From Anaerolineae bacterium (GTDB lineage: Bacteria > Chloroflexota > Anaerolineae > Fen-1058), in NCBI GenBank assembly GCA_003154115.1, contig PMCF01000171.1, positions 10,903 through 63,675 of the forward strand: a stretch of 52,773 nt of DNA, given 5' to 3'. Positions 9,100 to 18,172 of this stretch are shown here, piece by piece (position 1 is the first letter of the stretch; each line of letters starts with the position of its first letter). A program made the translations under genes and the position numbers. The notes beneath the pieces are model-generated. The model was not told the origin of the DNA. It was given only the letters and a program-made list of their open reading frames with translations, and made no database searches.

Positions 9100-11022
9100 T
9101 CATGGCGCCGCGTTGATACGCAGAATCGTCACGCCATCTTGTTGATAGACCCGCTCCACCCCTGGCTCTTTACTCAAACGGGTAGGCCTAAGCGCTGGCC
9201 CGCTGAAATTCCCCTGCGGACCAATATACACATAGTCGACGCCGAGCGCGCGCAGATCATCCAAGGCGGCCGCGTCTTCCGTCAGTCGTTCGGCGGCTTT
9301 AGACCACTGATAGACCTCCTCGCGATACTCAGGCGTTCCTTCGCTGAACAACATCGCGCTGGCTGTCGTCTGTCGCCCGGTAAAATAGGGAATCCAGTAT
9401 CCTCCATCGGTGCCGTGCGGCGCGCGTGGCAACCAGAAATAAGTGTTAATGGCAAAGCGCGCATCAGGCGGCGTGTTGGCGCGGATCCAATCCATGGCTG
9501 CCACATCAGCCGCCGTCACAAAAAAGCGATAAGGTTCCAGTTTCATTACTTCGGAGTGACTGCCGACAAAACCGGCCAGGAGCGTTACGGCGACGATCGC
9601 GCTCCTGGCCCAGGCATATCTTCGAGCCGTCAGCCAGTGCGCCAATTCTTCCACAGCTGCGCCAATAATCAGCGCGATGGGCAGATACCACATCACCAAC
9701 ACCGCGCCGAAGTTGGTCACTTCCAACAACTGCTGACCGGTAAGATAGGCCAACCCGATCGCCATCAAGCTGGCGAACCACACCACCACCAATAGCACCA
9801 GGCGATTACGCCGGATCAACGCGAACAAGGCACTCACTAGGGTTAAGCCCATCAACCAGATCGGTGCGGCCAGGGAGGGGATCGAGTCCACAGGAAAAAC
9901 GTAATAGGCCGCGCGCGCTTGAGCGACTTCATCTGGTGTAAGCGTGACCGCCACTGGCGGTGTGCTGCGCCGCTCCACGTAAATGCGCAGCGCATCCCAC
10001 AACGCGGGTGTCACCAACAACAACGACAACAGGCCGACCACGCCAACGCCCATCACAATGGCCCGGCGTTGGTGTGTGCGTCCAGCGCGATAAAACTCCC
10101 AGACAACGATCAGGCCGACCAGAGGCAGATAAAACGCCGCCACCCGATAGTGCAGCAAAAAGACCCCGGCCATTAAGATGCTTGCCAACACCGTGTTCCA
10201 CATCGTCACTGCGCGCTGCGTGCGAAATTGCTTCCAGCCCACAATCGCTTGCCACGTAACAATCAAGGCGATAAGCAAGATGGTCTGAGACGCCACTTGC
10301 GTGAAGCGGCCCCAATTTACGTAGAAGGCCGGCTGAAACGACAACAAGCCGACGATCACCGCGCCCACGATCGCACCGACGCGCCCCACCGTTCGATCGA
10401 GCACCAGAAACACGCCCAGCCCGCATAAGCCGCTCAACACCTGCGAAGTCCACAACAAAGCGGAATAAGCCGGAATCTGTGCCAGCCATTCCGTACTGGC
10501 CGTTAAGGAGTACAAGCCAAGATGATACATCCCTAACGGAATAGGAAAGTAAGGCTGCATGTCAAACGGCAAGCGGCCCTGCTCCGCGGTTAGCTGCGTC
10601 AATATCGAATGATGCAGCGAATCCGACCAGGCGGGATACGGCTGGTCCCGAATGATCCAGAAGCGCGTAAACAGCGTGGCGGCAAAAACTCCCACGGCGA
10701 TCCATTCCAATCGATCAAAAGCGAATTGATCGCGCCACTGTCCCCGCAGTCGCCACACCATCACAATGGCACAGAGGACAAGTATGACGGCCAGCTTAAA
10801 CGGCCCCAACGCAAAACTTGGGAGAACGAACCGCAGCCCATAAAACAACACCGGATACGCCGCCACACTCAACCCGATCGCAACACACCAGCGCTGCAAA
10901 CGCGGCCAGTTCTGCCAGACCGGCACCAGCGACAACAGCGCCCAGCCCGGCACGGTCAGCATGAAACTCATGACAATTAGACTTCTTACTTCAGGAGACA
11001 AATTTAACCTCGCGACAAACAA
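9100..11022 (-). CDS. Multi-pass GT-C-like membrane protein
   Basis: A 640-residue membrane protein with about 11-13 hydrophobic segments in residues 15-480 and a soluble C-terminal tail of about 140 residues. The loop after the fourth segment contains IRDQPYPAWSDSLHHS, an acidic residue near the membrane as in GT-C enzymes using polyprenyl-phosphate sugars. The tail (DWIRANTPPDARFAINT onward) resembles the external domains of GT39/GT83-like proteins. The frame opens with TTG at 11022, 5 nt after the upstream stop; ATG 10971 is an alternative. It probably adds sugars on the outer membrane face, but it could be an uncharacterised membrane protein without catalysis. Confidence 0.75.
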   Translation of the reverse strand: MFVARLNLSPEVRSLIVMSFMLTVPGWALLSLVPVWQNWPRLQRWCVAIGLSVAAYPVLFYGLRFVLPSFALGPFKLAVILVLCAIVMVWRLRGQWRDQFAFDRLEWIAVGVFAATLFTRFWIIRDQPYPAWSDSLHHSILTQLTAEQGRLPFDMQPYFPIPLGMYHLGLYSLTASTEWLAQIPAYSALLWTSQVLSGLCGLGVFLVLDRTVGRVGAIVGAVIVGLLSFQPAFYVNWGRFTQVASQTILLIALIVTWQAIVGWKQFRTQRAVTMWNTVLASILMAGVFLLHYRVAAFYLPLVGLIVVWEFYRAGRTHQRRAIVMGVGVVGLLSLLLVTPALWDALRIYVERRSTPPVAVTLTPDEVAQARAAYYVFPVDSIPSLAAPIWLMGLTLVSALFALIRRNRLVLLVVVWFASLMAIGLAYLTGQQLLEVTNFGAVLVMWYLPIALIIGAAVEELAHWLTARRYAWARSAIVAVTLLAGFVGSHSEVMKLEPYRFFVTAADVAAMDWIRANTPPDARFAINTYFWLPRAPHGTDGGYWIPYFTGRQTTASAMLFSEGTPEYREEVYQWSKAAERLTEDAAALDDLRALGVDYVYIGPQGNFSGPALRPTRLSKEPGVERVYQQDGVTILRINAAP

Positions 11023-11027
11023 AGAAC

Positions 11028-12011
11028 TCAGGGGAGACGATCGGTCTGCAGTTGCTCGATCTGGGCAGCGGGCTCGCTCAATTCGATCCGCTTCAGGCGA
11101 TAGAGTTCACGCTCATGCAAGCGGCGATTGAACCCGATCAGATCGGCGACCAGACCAATAAGGCAAGTCTGCACACCCACGATCATCAAGATCGCCGCTA
11201 GAATCAACGACTGCACATGCCCTAGTGCCGCACCAAAGATAAAGAAGTAGAGGAACCGCAGCCCCAGCAGCACACCCAGAATCAGAAAGAACAAGCCGAT
11301 GCTCACGAAAGTTCGCAGGGGGCGATACATCGTGTAGGCCCGAATAATGGTAATGCCGGAATTCAGCAGATAATGCGGGATGCTCTTGGCCAGCCGTGAT
11401 TTGCGCGTTTGCGGATTGATCGTGATGGGCACAAATTCGATCGGGATTTTGAACATCCCGGCTTGAATCAGTGTTTCCAGCGTGTAGGAAAAATCACTCA
11501 ACACATTTAAGCGCAGGGCTGCTTCGCGGCTGTAAGCGCGAAAGCCGCTCGCCGCATCGGGGATGGGTATCCCTGCGGCTAACTGCACCACCCGGCTGCC
11601 GATGCGTTGCAGCGCGCGCTTCACCGGCGAAAAGTGCGCAACATGTGCCACGCCCCGATCGCCGACCACAATATCCGCGCGGCCCGTCAGCACCGGCTGA
11701 ATCAAACGCAGAATGTCTTCGCCGCGATACTGATTATCCGCATCGGTATTGACGATGATGTCGGCCCCCAGGCGCAAAGCTTCGTCTAATCCAGCTTGAA
11801 AGGTGCGCGCCAAACCAACATGGGCCCGCATCGGTAAGACGTGCTGAATGCCCAACGCGTTAGCCGCTTCCACGGTGCGGTCTTGACTGCCGTCGTCGAT
11901 CACCAACACTTCAAGCTCGTCGATCCCTGGCAGCGTTTTCGGCAAATCATGCCAGGTCTGTGGCAAGTGATGCTCTTCGTTAAAGCATGGAATCTGGACG
12001 ATCAGTTTCAT
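11028..12011 (-). CDS. Polyprenyl-phosphate glycosyltransferase, GT2 (DPM1/GtrB-like)
   Basis: A 327-residue protein with a cytoplasmic GT2 domain and two C-terminal membrane helices. Key motifs are MKLIVQIPCFNEE at the start, LVIDDGSQDRTVE near residue 45 and IVNTDADNQY near residue 95, the DAD metal site of dolichol-phosphate-mannose-synthase-like enzymes. The hydrophobic C-terminal part lies at about residues 230-300. These enzymes make polyprenyl-phosphate sugars that feed GT-C transferases, which fits the GT-C-like gene immediately downstream. The open frame runs to 12122, but ATG 12011 starts exactly at the GT2 fold and leaves 11 nt after the preceding stop, so it was chosen. Confidence 0.88.
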   Translation of the reverse strand: MKLIVQIPCFNEEHHLPQTWHDLPKTLPGIDELEVLVIDDGSQDRTVEAANALGIQHVLPMRAHVGLARTFQAGLDEALRLGADIIVNTDADNQYRGEDILRLIQPVLTGRADIVVGDRGVAHVAHFSPVKRALQRIGSRVVQLAAGIPIPDAASGFRAYSREAALRLNVLSDFSYTLETLIQAGMFKIPIEFVPITINPQTRKSRLAKSIPHYLLNSGITIIRAYTMYRPLRTFVSIGLFFLILGVLLGLRFLYFFIFGAALGHVQSLILAAILMIVGVQTCLIGLVADLIGFNRRLHERELYRLKRIELSEPAAQIEQLQTDRLP

Positions 12012-12022
12012 GGGAAATTCAT

Positions 12023-12991
12023 TCACGCGGCCCGCCAACGCACCAGTTGCACAGCCACCAATCTCTGCCGCCACGCGATTGCCGGCCTGGCCGGGTATTG
12101 GAACTGCGATCGTTTGCGCCATATCTTACCCCATCCCCGCAGTGCCGCCCAACGCCCCTGTAGCGCGGCGACATGGCGTCCGCGGATCGAAGTCACTAGG
12201 GCTGCTCCCAGGTCAAGCAGCAGCATCGCGGGCAAATAGTACCACAAGCTCGCAAACGGATAATTCTTAGCAATGACCCACCATTTATTGCGCCCCAACA
12301 GGCGCGCCTTAAAAGGCGAACCTAACTTGCTGGTGGCCGAATGGACGTGATGCACGACCGCACCCGGTACATATAGGCAGCGCCAGCCGGCCCATTGCGC
12401 ACGCCAGGCTAAATCGACATCTTCGTAGTAAGCGAACAAGTCTTCGTCAAACAGGCCGATCTGATCGAGCAGGGCGCGGCGATATAAGGCGGCGGCCCCG
12501 GACGGGCCAAAGACTTCACAGGGGGTGTTCACCAACCGATCGGTGTAAGGCCGCCCCCAGGCCCGGTTCCAGGCCACCCCCGCTCGATCGACTTCTATCC
12601 CCAACGAATCGATCACACCCGCCGGATCGCGCCGCAAGATTCGACACGCCAACATGCCCGCCCACGTTTCGCGCTCGGCTGTTTCGACCAGGACTTGTAA
12701 CCAGTCTGGTTCGGGCAGCGCATCATTGTTGAGCGCGACAATGAGGGGCGCACGCGCTGCTTGGAAGCCTTGATTGTTGGCAGCCGCAAAACCAAGATTG
12801 ACCTCATTGCGAATGACGATCACCTCCGGCGCATGATCCAGCAACCACTCGAGGGAACCATCGTGTGACCCGTTGTCGACGACGATGATCTCAAAATCGC
12901 GGAACGTCTGCGCCCGCAAAGCCGCCAGGCATTCAGTTAAGAGCTGACGGCCATTCCAATTGGGGATGATCACTGACAGATGTGGAGACAT
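12023..12991 (-). CDS. Glycosyltransferase family 2, rhamnosyltransferase-like
   Basis: A 322-residue GT-A enzyme with SVIIPNWNGRQLL at the N-terminus, IVVDNGSHDGSLEW near residue 38, VALNNDALPEPDW near residue 88 and AYYEDVDLAWRAQWAGW near residue 190. A hydrophobic stretch near residues 255-285 (ASLWYYLPAMLLLDLGAALV) may anchor it to the membrane. It is the first gene of the sub-operon that runs down to the flippase. A sigma70-like promoter lies about 43 nt upstream. The acceptor is probably a lipid-linked oligosaccharide. The rhamnose donor is a guess from family resemblance. Confidence 0.9.
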   Translation of the reverse strand: MSPHLSVIIPNWNGRQLLTECLAALRAQTFRDFEIIVVDNGSHDGSLEWLLDHAPEVIVIRNEVNLGFAAANNQGFQAARAPLIVALNNDALPEPDWLQVLVETAERETWAGMLACRILRRDPAGVIDSLGIEVDRAGVAWNRAWGRPYTDRLVNTPCEVFGPSGAAALYRRALLDQIGLFDEDLFAYYEDVDLAWRAQWAGWRCLYVPGAVVHHVHSATSKLGSPFKARLLGRNKWWVIAKNYPFASLWYYLPAMLLLDLGAALVTSIRGRHVAALQGRWAALRGWGKIWRKRSQFQYPARPAIAWRQRLVAVQLVRWRAA

Positions 12992-13033
12992 GGGAATCGC
13001 AGCGACACGGCCAACGCGATTGCGTGCGGCAGT

Positions 13034-13062
13034 ATCATAACATGCCGCCTATGAAGCGTCAA
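13034..13062 (-). promoter_or_regulatory. Sigma70-like promoter for the 12991-to-21 glycan sub-operon
   Basis: Read on the minus strand, the -35 is TTGACG (13057-13062) and the -10 is TATGAT (13034-13039), separated by 17 nt. Each hexamer differs from consensus at one position. It sits 43 nt upstream of the GT2 start at 12991 and points into the eleven-gene run that ends with the flippase. Confidence 0.6.
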
Positions 13063-13084
13063 CGAAATAAGGTGAAAATTCGCT

Positions 13085-13945
13085 TCACCGTCGGCTAGCA
13101 ATGACGGCTAAGGCCGGCCCGTTGGGATGAGTCGGCTCATCGAAGTTAAAACGCAGATCCGTAAAGCCAAAATACTGGAGACAGCGCACCAGATCGTCAC
13201 GACTCAACCAATTGCTGAGGGGAGCACTGCCGCCACAAAAGCCGTTCCATTCAAGGGCCTTCTGATATTCTTGTCGATAAAGGGTGTGCTTGAAACCGGC
13301 ATACTCAGCTGGCTGAGAGAAATTAAACCGGGGCGCGTTGATTTTGCTGGCAGAAATAATCGCCTGATCGTAATAGTGCGTCCATAAGAACAAATGCCGG
13401 GTACAGCGTTGCGCCAGCAACGCAATGAGCTCGACCGGATTCTGCATGTGATACAGAACCCCGCTGGCGACACCCACTTCAAAGTTCGGGCCTGCCTGCC
13501 GCAAGTATTCGATGCAATCACCACACAAAAAGCGCGTACGCTGAAGGTTAAGTAGTTCCTTGACGATCAAGCATTTTAGAAAGGCACGCGTATTGGCCTC
13601 TACCGCCGTAATCTCAGCGGTTCCCAGCTGGGCCAACATATACGTATGCCCTCCTTCCAAAGGACCCAGTTCCAAGACCGATTTTCCTGTGACCCCGCCG
13701 ATTTCACTTGCCAGCCACTTGATACGCCCATCGTCAAACAGTTCTATCGTTCCCGCCTGGCACTGCGCCAACGGCTCTGGGAGCCGCGAAGTCCATTCAC
13801 CTTGAAAAATATCCAGCGTCGTCTGTGGGTTGGGCGCCGTCTTGAGATAGCTATCCAAGACAGCTGTCTCGTGACGTTTAGGCAAGCGGCCAATCGTCTT
13901 TTCTTTCAGACGCGTGAACGGTCCTTTGATTTGAGACTCAGGCAT
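13085..13945 (-). CDS. Class I SAM-dependent methyltransferase
   Basis: A 286-residue protein with GKSVLELGPLEGGHTYMLA (motif I) near residue 87, ITAVEANTRAFLKC (motif II), FEVGVASGVLYHMQNP (motif IV) and a C-terminal NFDEPTHPNGPALAVIASRR. The open frame extends to 13987, but ATG 13945 is preceded by a strong GAGAGAGGAA ribosome site six bases upstream and is the likely start. It is isolated: a terminator lies upstream (13980-14023), and the next gene downstream has its own promoter at 13034-13062. Methylation of a glycan sugar is inferred from the locus. Another possibility is a small-molecule methyltransferase unrelated to the glycan. Confidence 0.86.
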   Translation of the reverse strand: MPESQIKGPFTRLKEKTIGRLPKRHETAVLDSYLKTAPNPQTTLDIFQGEWTSRLPEPLAQCQAGTIELFDDGRIKWLASEIGGVTGKSVLELGPLEGGHTYMLAQLGTAEITAVEANTRAFLKCLIVKELLNLQRTRFLCGDCIEYLRQAGPNFEVGVASGVLYHMQNPVELIALLAQRCTRHLFLWTHYYDQAIISASKINAPRFNFSQPAEYAGFKHTLYRQEYQKALEWNGFCGGSAPLSNWLSRDDLVRCLQYFGFTDLRFNFDEPTHPNGPALAVIASRR

Positions 13946-13979
13946 GATTGTTCCTCTCTCTTCAGGTCTTTGTACAGCA

Positions 13980-14023
13980 AAAAGCATCGCACCCTGTTTT
14001 CACGAATTATACAGGGTGCGATG
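13980..14023 (-). terminator. Rho-independent terminator of the secreted-protein gene 14055-15992
   Basis: A perfect 13-bp inverted repeat (arms 13985-13997 and 14011-14023, sequence CATCGCACCCTGT and its complement) with a 13-nt loop. On the minus strand the stem is followed by CTTTTTG. It lies 32 nt after the stop of the 14055-15992 gene. A TATAAT hexamer (minus, 14006-14011) falls partly in the loop and could also serve the downstream methyltransferase, but its -35 is poor. Confidence 0.85.
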
Positions 14024-14054
14024 AGATGAGCAAGGAAGGCGCGGTTGGGCCGTG

Positions 14055-15992
14055 TCAATGCGAAACGATCACAGGCGTCTCACTTACGGCTGTAGTCGTG
14101 TTGAAGCCATCAGTGGCCTGCGCGCACACATAGTAGGTGCCCGGCGCAACGGTTGACGTGTTCCATACAAAGTTGTCAGGTCCTCCAGTAGAGGTGCCGC
14201 CGGTCACCAACGGCAAGAAGACCTTATACTGTCCAGTCGGCGGCAGATTACCCCCGCCTCCCTGCCATTGATAAATCGGCGTGCCGCTGCGCAAGCAGGC
14301 AGTTTGATCCTGGCTGGCGTAAAAATTGATGGTCTTGGGTGCAGCGTCCGTAACCTGTGACCAATGCACCGCGAAAGAGGCATTCGCTACATCGTCGCCC
14401 GTCAGCTTGACATCGTCAAGATGAATGGGCCACGGATCGACGCCTTCCAAGAAATCAAACCGAAACGCATATTTGAAGCCGGTCCAAAAACCGCCTGTCT
14501 GGGGTTCCGAGTCCCAGTATCCCCGCTCAACCCCTTTAGACAGATCCATTTGATAGGTGTTCCAGTCATCAAATACAATTATCGCTTTTGTGCTATCTGC
14601 TTGGCTCAAACTGTGCGGCCACTCACTAAAAAAGATCACGCGTGTCAACCAGCCGGCCGGATAAACTTGCCGGGCTGTATCCAGGGATAGCCGATCACCG
14701 CTGTTCGCCCACCAGGGAGAGCGATCGATTTTATAACGGTAGGTCAGGTATTTATATTTAGAAGTATCAATCGGCTTATTGCGATTAACGTGCAAGTAAA
14801 CAAATGGATCGCCCATGCTAGACACGTCATTGCTATCGAATCGTCCCACCGTGCCATACATCTCACCGTTGGCAAAACACGGACACGGCGACTCAACGTC
14901 ATGGGGGAAGCGATATAAATCGTTGCTGGTAAAAATCGAGTTGCTGTCGCTCATGTCCCAGGGAACGCCCAACTCCACCGTGGCATAATCTGGGCCGCTG
15001 GTCATGCTGGGCGCATCGATGTGCAAGAGCGGCGCAGGCTCGATCGTCAACGCCCCGCTGCTCACACCGCTGGCAGTTGTCGTGCCATGCCGCACCACGG
15101 CCCGCACATAGTAGCTGCCGGGCGGCAGGTAGGCCGTGCGCCAGTCATATTGATAGGTACCCGGTGTGTCGACGGGAATGCCCGTCTTGATCGAACCACA
15201 GAAGCTGTCGGCGTCAACTTGTGATGTGGTGTAGCACTCAAGATCCACCAGGTCTCCCGCCTGCGTGCCGGCCACAGAAAACTTGATCGAGTAGACAGGC
15301 GAGGTGGTAGGATCAACTAATCGGATCCAGTCAAATTGATAATTGCCCGTCGTCAAACCAAAGCGAAAGCCAATACCATAGATGGCGGGGTTGTTCGTCC
15401 AGGTAGATTTGGATGCGAGGTTGGCGTTATAGACCTGCCAGCCGGTTAGATTTTGATAGACGCCATTATAATGGTCAACCTCCAACGTGAAACTAATGTT
15501 AGAGTATGAGACTTGCCACCACGGGTTACTTCCAGCACCGGCATCGTTGGGGGCTTTGATCCGAAAACTGATCTGTTTGTATTTGCTGGTTTGAACGGGG
15601 TAGTTCCCGCCCGTCTTGCCAATTTCAGCGACCGTATTTCCGCCAATGCTGTACCCCGGATACAAGGGATAAATCTCTGAATGACCACCTGTCTCAGTAG
15701 TGGTTCCGCTCCAGATGCCATTGGCAAAAGAAATATTGTCGATGCCAAATGACTGCCAGATGAGGTCCGTGTGGCGATCCATGGTGCGTGGTTCGTGCAG
15801 CACTTGTGTGAAGTAATCGTCGCCTTCGCCAATCACGTCGCTCGCTGCGCCACTGGGGGTCAGTACAGTCACCGTCATAGCATCCGGTTCAGCGATAGCG
15901 GTTAAGGCCCGTCCGCCTAACCACACGCTACTTAAGCCAATGGCGATCAACACCAGCCAAGTTTTAGTTTTGTCAGCCAATTGCAGGTTCAT
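14055..15992 (-). CDS. Large exported beta-rich protein of unknown function
   Basis: A 645-residue protein beginning with an apparent signal peptide or anchor (TWLVLIAIGLSSVWLGGRALTAIA). The rest is rich in W, Y, G, T and S and low in charge runs, typical of beta-sandwich modules. Two halves look alike: each has a block with the pattern FxxxxIxxxxxFANG or YxYxI followed by a W-I-D loop (residues about 80-230 and 355-550). Each is followed by a short Ig-like segment (about residues 235-330 and 560-640, both with GTYYVxA or GSYYVRA). KVFLPLV occurs near residue 598. The ribosome site GGGAGGAGG precedes ATG 15992. I see no catalytic motif. Carbohydrate binding is a guess from the fold style and locus. 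Confidence 0.75.
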   Translation of the reverse strand: MNLQLADKTKTWLVLIAIGLSSVWLGGRALTAIAEPDAMTVTVLTPSGAASDVIGEGDDYFTQVLHEPRTMDRHTDLIWQSFGIDNISFANGIWSGTTTETGGHSEIYPLYPGYSIGGNTVAEIGKTGGNYPVQTSKYKQISFRIKAPNDAGAGSNPWWQVSYSNISFTLEVDHYNGVYQNLTGWQVYNANLASKSTWTNNPAIYGIGFRFGLTTGNYQFDWIRLVDPTTSPVYSIKFSVAGTQAGDLVDLECYTTSQVDADSFCGSIKTGIPVDTPGTYQYDWRTAYLPPGSYYVRAVVRHGTTTASGVSSGALTIEPAPLLHIDAPSMTSGPDYATVELGVPWDMSDSNSIFTSNDLYRFPHDVESPCPCFANGEMYGTVGRFDSNDVSSMGDPFVYLHVNRNKPIDTSKYKYLTYRYKIDRSPWWANSGDRLSLDTARQVYPAGWLTRVIFFSEWPHSLSQADSTKAIIVFDDWNTYQMDLSKGVERGYWDSEPQTGGFWTGFKYAFRFDFLEGVDPWPIHLDDVKLTGDDVANASFAVHWSQVTDAAPKTINFYASQDQTACLRSGTPIYQWQGGGGNLPPTGQYKVFLPLVTGGTSTGGPDNFVWNTSTVAPGTYYVCAQATDGFNTTTAVSETPVIVSH

Positions 15993-16135
15993 CAGTTCCT
16001 CCTCCCGAGCTCATTGCGCTCTCGTTTGCAACGTTATGCGCTATTATCTTAACCCAGGCCAGGGAGGAAGATCAATAGGAGTAGAGGGTTTTTTTGACCG
16101 TAGCAATGAATCGTTAACGATCTTGCAAGCAATTC

Positions 16136-17425
16136 TTAATACTTGTGGGCTTCACCAGCGATCATTTTGTCAACACCGAGCAGTTGCGTAATTTGTTGCT
16201 GGGTCGCTTCATACTGTGGATCGAAGAAACTGAGATCGAAGGGACGGCCAAACAAAGCGAAGATATCTTCATCACGGCGGCGCCGCGCCGCTTGTACTGT
16301 GGCACGTTTCTCCAGCAGGTGTGGCAGTAGATCGACCACATCGTTCGCGGCCACCAGGTGCGCCAGCGCCAGGCGCGAGACCTGCTCATAACCAGGTTCC
16401 ACGCCGGGCAGCGTGTGTCGATCGGGCGGGGGATAAGCCGGATCGGTTTTGCCGAGTTTGCGCCGCACCAGTGAAATCGCGCGGCGATAAAATTCGATCG
16501 GGCCTTCTTCGCGCAGCAGCCTGATCCAGCGCGCACCTTTCACCGGCTTGGGCGGCGCGGCGATCTGCGGCGCAGGATAGCCAATCCGATAAGTGTTCGC
16601 ATCGATGCCGCTCATCAAGTACAAGCGCTTGATGACCAGCATCCACGCGGCCGGCCAGACGCGCGCCAGATTTTCGTCATCATAGTTTTTGATCATGGTC
16701 AGCATGGCGTTGCGTTCCAGCAGCGCACGCCGACTGGCATCGGGCACTTGCTGCTGTGTGCCATGATGCTTGTGAACCACCACGGCCGCGCCCACGTATA
16801 ACACTTTGTACCCCAACACCCACAGGCGCCAACCCAGATCGACATCTTCATAGTTGGCGAAGTAGTCTTCGTCGAAGCCGCCCGAGTCCAAAAAAATGTC
16901 GCGCTGCACGAGCAGCGCGCCGCCGCACGCAAAGATGACCGGGTGTGTCCCTTCATATTGAGACACGTTGCCGCGATCGTAACCTTCTTGATAGCCATAA
17001 CCGTAGAAGTTGATCGACGAACCGCCGAACTCGACGCGCTCCCCGGTGATGTTCATCAGGCGTGAGCCAGCGCAGATCACTTCGGGATCAGACCGGATGG
17101 CTTCGACAAGTTTACTCAGCCAATCGGGATACACGTGCGCATCGTTGTTGAGGAAGGCGATGGTGTCCGTGGAAGCTGCGCGCGCGCCGGCATTGTTGCC
17201 GCCTGCAAAACCCAGATTGTGATCGTTTAACACGAGCGTGACCTGCGGATAATGCTCGCGCATGAAAGCCACCGAATCATCCGTGGAGCCATTATCGACT
17301 AACATCAATGTCAACCGTTCGTGCGGGTAGTCCAGCGCCAATAACGAATCGAAACAATCGGCCAGATGTGTGCGGCCATTCCAATTCAAGACGATGACGG
17401 TAACCGTAGGCAATTGAGTTGTCAT
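16136..17425 (-). CDS. Glycosyltransferase family 2 with C-terminal extension
   Basis: A 429-residue protein. The GT2 domain has TVIVLNWNGRTHLADCFD at the start, LVDNGSTDDSVAFM near residue 45, IAFLNNDAHVYPDWL near residue 90 and NYEDVDLGWRLWVLGYKVLY near residue 190. An extension of about 130 residues after residue 300 is charged and partly helical, ending in QITQLLGVDKMIAGEAHKY, and matches nothing I recognise. The start overlaps the stop of the upstream methyltransferase by 4 nt. It likely transfers a sugar to the lipid-linked glycan at the cytoplasmic face. Confidence 0.88.
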   Translation of the reverse strand: MTTQLPTVTVIVLNWNGRTHLADCFDSLLALDYPHERLTLMLVDNGSTDDSVAFMREHYPQVTLVLNDHNLGFAGGNNAGARAASTDTIAFLNNDAHVYPDWLSKLVEAIRSDPEVICAGSRLMNITGERVEFGGSSINFYGYGYQEGYDRGNVSQYEGTHPVIFACGGALLVQRDIFLDSGGFDEDYFANYEDVDLGWRLWVLGYKVLYVGAAVVVHKHHGTQQQVPDASRRALLERNAMLTMIKNYDDENLARVWPAAWMLVIKRLYLMSGIDANTYRIGYPAPQIAAPPKPVKGARWIRLLREEGPIEFYRRAISLVRRKLGKTDPAYPPPDRHTLPGVEPGYEQVSRLALAHLVAANDVVDLLPHLLEKRATVQAARRRRDEDIFALFGRPFDLSFFDPQYEATQQQITQLLGVDKMIAGEAHKY

Positions 17426-18159
17426 GCGCGACCTTCAGCGTGAGACACTGGTTTTTCGGCCAGCAGACTTAGCGCGTGATACATGCCGCGTCCGTTGGGC
17501 GCATAATAATGTTCGACGCTGGCGTTGAGTCGAAACAACAGCTTCGCCAGCACGCGCGTCACGAAGCGCCAGCGCGGCTTGGCAATATCCCAGCTGCCGT
17601 CTTCCAGCATTTTTGCCGCGTTGAGATAAGCCCCTTTAGTCCAATCGGTTTCTAAATACACCACGCGAAAACCGGCAGATTCGAACATGCGCTGCAAGGC
17701 GCTGTGCGTGTAGCGAAAATAATCGTCGGGATAGCCATGATATTGCAGCAGAAAGGGCACTTGCACTTGCACACAGCCGCCGGGCCGCAACACGCGATAC
17801 ATCTCGACGATGGTCTCGCGCGGATAAAAAACGTGCTCCAGCACTGATAAACAATTGATGCTGTCCACGCTCTCGGAACGCAGTCCTAATCGATCGACCG
17901 TGGCGACAAGATCGGGTTGATTTTCCGTCAGCATATCCACGCCCACATAGCGTGCTGCCTCGCTGCTCAGCGCCACACTGCGCCGATCGCGCGGGCCGCA
18001 GCCCAGATCGAGCAGCACTGTGCCGCGGCTGCGCGCATTAAACTCGCGGCCGACATCGCGCGTGCCCGCCCCCCACAAGGCGAAGCGTTCGCTTTCGGGC
18101 AGTGCGTAATATTCGGCAGGATTCGCTGCCAAGGAACGGAGATAAGTGAGCCACTTCAT
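17422..18159 (-). CDS. Class I SAM-dependent methyltransferase
   Basis: A 245-residue protein with GTVLLDLGCGPRDRRSV near residue 47 (motif I), YVGVDMLTENQPDL (motif II), VDSINCLSVLEHVFYPRETI (motif IV) and VLRPGGCVQVQVPFLLQYHG. The C-terminal part (residues 175-245) is basic and aromatic. Its stop overlaps the following GT2 start by 4 nt, and it lies 13 nt downstream of a GT4-like gene, so the three form a transferase-methyltransferase-transferase unit. The acceptor is unknown. Confidence 0.87.
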   Translation of the reverse strand: MKWLTYLRSLAANPAEYYALPESERFALWGAGTRDVGREFNARSRGTVLLDLGCGPRDRRSVALSSEAARYVGVDMLTENQPDLVATVDRLGLRSESVDSINCLSVLEHVFYPRETIVEMYRVLRPGGCVQVQVPFLLQYHGYPDDYFRYTHSALQRMFESAGFRVVYLETDWTKGAYLNAAKMLEDGSWDIAKPRWRFVTRVLAKLLFRLNASVEHYYAPNGRGMYHALSLLAEKPVSHAEGRA

Positions 18160-18172
18160 CGACGCTGATCCT

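Noticed and set aside
9929-10489. A 186-residue open frame in another frame of the large membrane protein gene
   Set aside because: It lies wholly inside a better-supported coding frame, has unusual Gly/Arg/Val-rich composition and no family features.
13071-13089. Small inverted repeat GGTGAA...TTCACC at the end of the methyltransferase gene
   Set aside because: The stem is only 6 bp and no clear T-run follows, so I did not call a terminator.
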